From Terebella lapidaria (Eukaryota; Annelida; Polychaeta; Terebellida; Terebellidae): a stretch of 64,000 bases of DNA. A program made the position numbers and the translations under genes. The notes beneath the pieces are model-generated. The model saw nothing but the letters and a program-made list of their open reading frames with translations, was not told the DNA's origin and did not search any database. The stretch covers positions 1,116,001 to 1,180,000 of the forward strand of contig OX424561.1 of assembly GCA_949152475.1 (NCBI GenBank). The letters run 5' to 3'. Below, piece by piece: positions 61,377 to 64,000 of this stretch; the first letter of the stretch is position 1; every line of letters begins with the position of its first letter.

Positions 61377-64000
61377 ATGCGTTTTCAGTTGGTTATATGT
61401 TTATTGTTCGTCCTGGTTTCTGGAATAGGCGGCAAGATACGCAGGAAAGGTAACGTGATTATATAAACTTGTTGTACACTGTCTGCTGCTAATGTCGATA
61501 TCACCATGCAATGCATATTCACAGCCTTCTTCTATATTTAATATAAGGTGACAGACGGATTAAATGGCATTCATTTAGTGGACGAGTAGTATTAAGGCGC
61601 AGTGTATGATACTTGGGCCAAATCGAACAACAAAAGAAATTTAATCGGCCCTTGTAGCGCAGCTTACTATTTCTTCTAAATTCAATGAAGATTAAAAATG
61701 TGCCAGACGGATTAAATATGGTATACATTCAGTGGGTGAGTAGTATTAACAGAGTAAGGTGCGCTACTTGGGCCATTTAATCACACGCGTTCCATTAGTG
61801 CTCACCTTTTTTGAAACATGATTTGCATACGGGGATTTACGGATTTCTAACTTTTGGCTGACATTGGACATTTCAGAATGGATAAGACTCGATCGGTTCT
61901 GATTACTAGAAATGTACCGGGGATGATTCACACATGGTTTAGTGGTTCTACTGCTTAATGATCATTTCAATCTATCTCACAATCCCTTACTGCATACCCC
62001 CCCCCCACCCCCGCCGTGGGTGCCGTGGCCGCCGTGCAGACTGCCGGGAGTCCCCTGATGACGTTACACCCCGGTACTCCCGAGTACAAAGGGAAGAGGC
62101 GGCGTACATGAGACGATGGGTCCGGACCCTGGACAGGATTGACCGGAGCCCGGTACTCCGCAAGGAGTGGCACAGTCGTCTACGGCGTGTCAACACACAG
62201 GAATACAAGGTACAGGGCCCGGAAATATGAAACTGCTGGAAATAATACATGAGTAGGCCTACTATTATGAATAATGTGCAGATAGATCCAGGCTGATTTT
62301 CTCCCTCTAGTTTGGACCTCCAACTTTCACCTGTGACGTCACAGTGTCGAAGGAACCAGCGAGAACAGGTCGGAAATCCATGCTTATAGGCATGTATGTG
62401 TTTATTTAGCAAACAATAGCCTACATGAACAAACATTAGCAATTATACCTCCATTAACGAACATCAGCATATGCAGGTGAACTGTAATTGCAGTTCATGA
62501 GCTGGGGCCCGCCGATATCGGAGTTGTGGCAGCCCTAGGAGACTCCATAACTGTACGTGATGAATTTTGCGCATACCACATCACGCACACACAGTGAATT
62601 TTTCAGATAACTTTCTCCCATAATTTGTATACGCCCCACTTTGTCCTAAATTCCGTTCTTATATCATGGCTGTATAGAAGTTATTTGCTACCAGTTTTAT
62701 CAATATTGTGGACGTGTTTTTTTCGACATGCGCACAATCACATCCTTGTCAACATGGGTCATCAGCATGGGTTCGGAGTGGGAGCACACAATTTTCTGGA
62801 GGTTTTGTCTGGAAACAGAGGCGAGTCATGGAGGTAAACAGGCTCATTAGTTCGGGTTTTGTTGTTAAGTTCTACTTTCAAGGTGGAGTACGTGTGTTTT
62901 GTGTCGTTCTGTTTCAGTATCGGGGGAGATCTATCGCTGGATCAGGGAGTCATTACGCTACCAAGTTAGACTTTTATCTCTCAACAATTGTTAGGCTACA
63001 ATGTATCTTTATTTGCTACAATATCCTATATGAAACTATTATACTAATCTAAAGAATTTACATCTCTTTCTCTACCACTTTGTGGATAGATATATTGAAG
63101 GAGTTTAATCCCGACCTGAGGGGGTTCTCCCGTTGCCATAGCGCTCGCATGTCGTCTCAGGCCTGGCTCAATGTGGCGGAAGCAGGCGCAACAAATAGGT
63201 GACTGGAAAGTGACCACTTTTGTACACCATACACTTCCTTGAGTTAGGTTCAAATATAAAACTTGTATAAGAGCATCAGAGAGGTTGGAAATCTTTTATA
63301 TTTTGATTTAATACATGTGTCAATTAGCACGAGTGATATTTTTCTTTTGCGTAACACCCCCCTCCCCCACAAAAGACAAACAAAAATATGGTATACGAAA
63401 ACGGCCATGCACCGGGATATCGCGTTCTGCAGAACCAGCTATATGTTTATTGGAGGTCATATAATCCATAAAGTTCTGAGTAATGTCACTACCAACAATA
63501 TGTCTTTTAGGTGATATGTGTGAAAATATAGTTGAATTGTGTTGATGAACACGTGGCGTGGCGAATGTTTCCCCCGCAGACAGATGCCCGGGCAGGCGGA
63601 GGATATTGTGGAATTGTGTCAGAAAGGCGAGTCTATAGATATTGACCGGGACTGGAAGTTAATTACTCTGATGGTTGGCGGCAATGACTTGTGCTCATCC
63701 TGCTATGATGTGAGTTACACATGCTACTCCTGGTGTGGATAGAGAACCGGGCCCAAGTATCATATCCTGCGCCTTTCTCTAAATTCAATAAGGATTAAAA
63801 AGGTGCGAGACGGATTAAATGGTATGTTTTCAGTGGACGAGTAGTATCAAGGAGCAGTGTACGGTACTTGGGCCGAGAACCGTAACTTTAAATCATTATT
63901 TAAATAGAATCAACCGTATTATTTCAGGACGATTATAGCCCAGATAACTACGCCAGAAATATCGAAGAAGCTCTGGACATCTTACACGCAGAATTACCTC
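61377..64000 (+). CDS. Phospholipase B1-like secreted GDSL/SGNH lipase, 3'-partial
   Basis: Exons 61377-61449, 62040-62209, 62311-62368, 62494-62552, 62766-62833, 62918-62964, 63090-63198, 63580-63709 and 63928 to the window end all join in phase. The ATG opens a signal peptide (MRFQLVICLLFVLVSG), which marks the start. GPADIGVVAALGDSIT ends at residue 120, with Ser118 the expected nucleophile of block I. WSIGGDLSLDQ and NILKEFNPDLRGFS follow, then GGND at 228-231 (block III). These motifs in this order are typical of animal PLB1, which releases fatty acids from phospholipids at the cell surface or in secretions. The C-terminal Asp/His and any further lipase repeats or membrane anchor lie beyond the window. 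Introns are short and carry hAT-like MITEs. Confidence 0.9.
61540..61619. mobile_element. Right-end fragment of a hAT-like MITE
   Basis: It shares CAGACGGATTAAATGG, GTGGACGAGTAGTATTAAGG and the end TGATACTTGGGCC with the complete copies at 61647 and 63750. The opposite end is not recognisable, so it is a partial or older copy in PLB1-like intron 1. Confidence 0.6.
61647..61774. mobile_element. hAT-like MITE, copy 1
   Basis: A 128-bp element with imperfect inverted ends GGCCCTTGTAGCGCAGCTTA and TAAGGTGCGCTACTTGGGCC. ATTTAATC occurs immediately on both sides (61639-61646 and 61775-61782), an exact 8-bp target duplication as made by hAT transposases. It lies in intron 1 of the lipase gene. Confidence 0.8.
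63750..63874. mobile_element. hAT-like MITE, copy 2
   Basis: A 125-bp element with ends GGCCCAAGTATCATA and GTACGGTACTTGGGCC. It is flanked by exact 8-bp duplications GAGAACCG (63742-63749 and 63875-63882). Its interior matches copy 1 (AAATTCAATAAGGATTAAAA, AGACGGATTAAATGG, GAGTAGTAT). It sits in the lipase intron before the exon at 63928. Confidence 0.85.

Overview
The window is eukaryotic and animal-like. It has dense GT-AG introns, short phased exons, AATAAA signals, and many satellite arrays and small DNA-transposon derivatives. Repeat content and gene families fit a marine invertebrate (a mollusc or a similarly repeat-rich lophotrochozoan or lancelet), but the sequence alone does not fix the species.

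Three genes can be reconstructed exon by exon with consistent phases. (1) Plus strand, 6989-47595: the 3' ten exons (787 codons plus stop) of a probable nuclear protein. Its C-terminal end weakly resembles the MUM1/PWWP3 family; its 5' end lies before the window. (2) Minus strand, 53971-48301: a complete 12-coding-exon, 849-residue ionotropic glutamate receptor-like subunit, tail-to-tail with gene 1 and with poly(A) signals about 50 bp apart. (3) Plus strand, from 61377 past the window end: the first nine exons of a secreted phospholipase B1-like GDSL lipase.

Most of the window is repeats inside introns. A 49-bp satellite (1-6980) fills the intron before exon 6989 and runs almost into its acceptor. 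A 105-bp satellite of about 290 copies fills nearly the whole intron 11402-47158. Its unit is built from the intron 3' end, the splice acceptor and the first 25 nt of the following exon. The receptor gene has a small version of the same design: five 87-bp copies of intron end, acceptor and 17 nt of exon start at 50211-50645. There the copies stay open in the receptor's own frame. These 'splice-acceptor satellites' are the most unusual feature of the window.

Mobile elements sit in these arrays, and the arrays serve as empty-site controls. Five Helentron-like (HINE) elements all run from TARGGCAT or similar to CTAGT and insert between T and T without a visible target duplication. One 2.09-kb TTAA element has piggyBac-like ends. 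One 1.8-kb element has 469-bp direct terminal repeats. Small hAT-like MITEs with exact 8-bp target duplications lie in the lipase introns. A 4551-bp higher-order duplication is visible inside the 105-bp array. No RNA genes or CRISPR arrays were seen.
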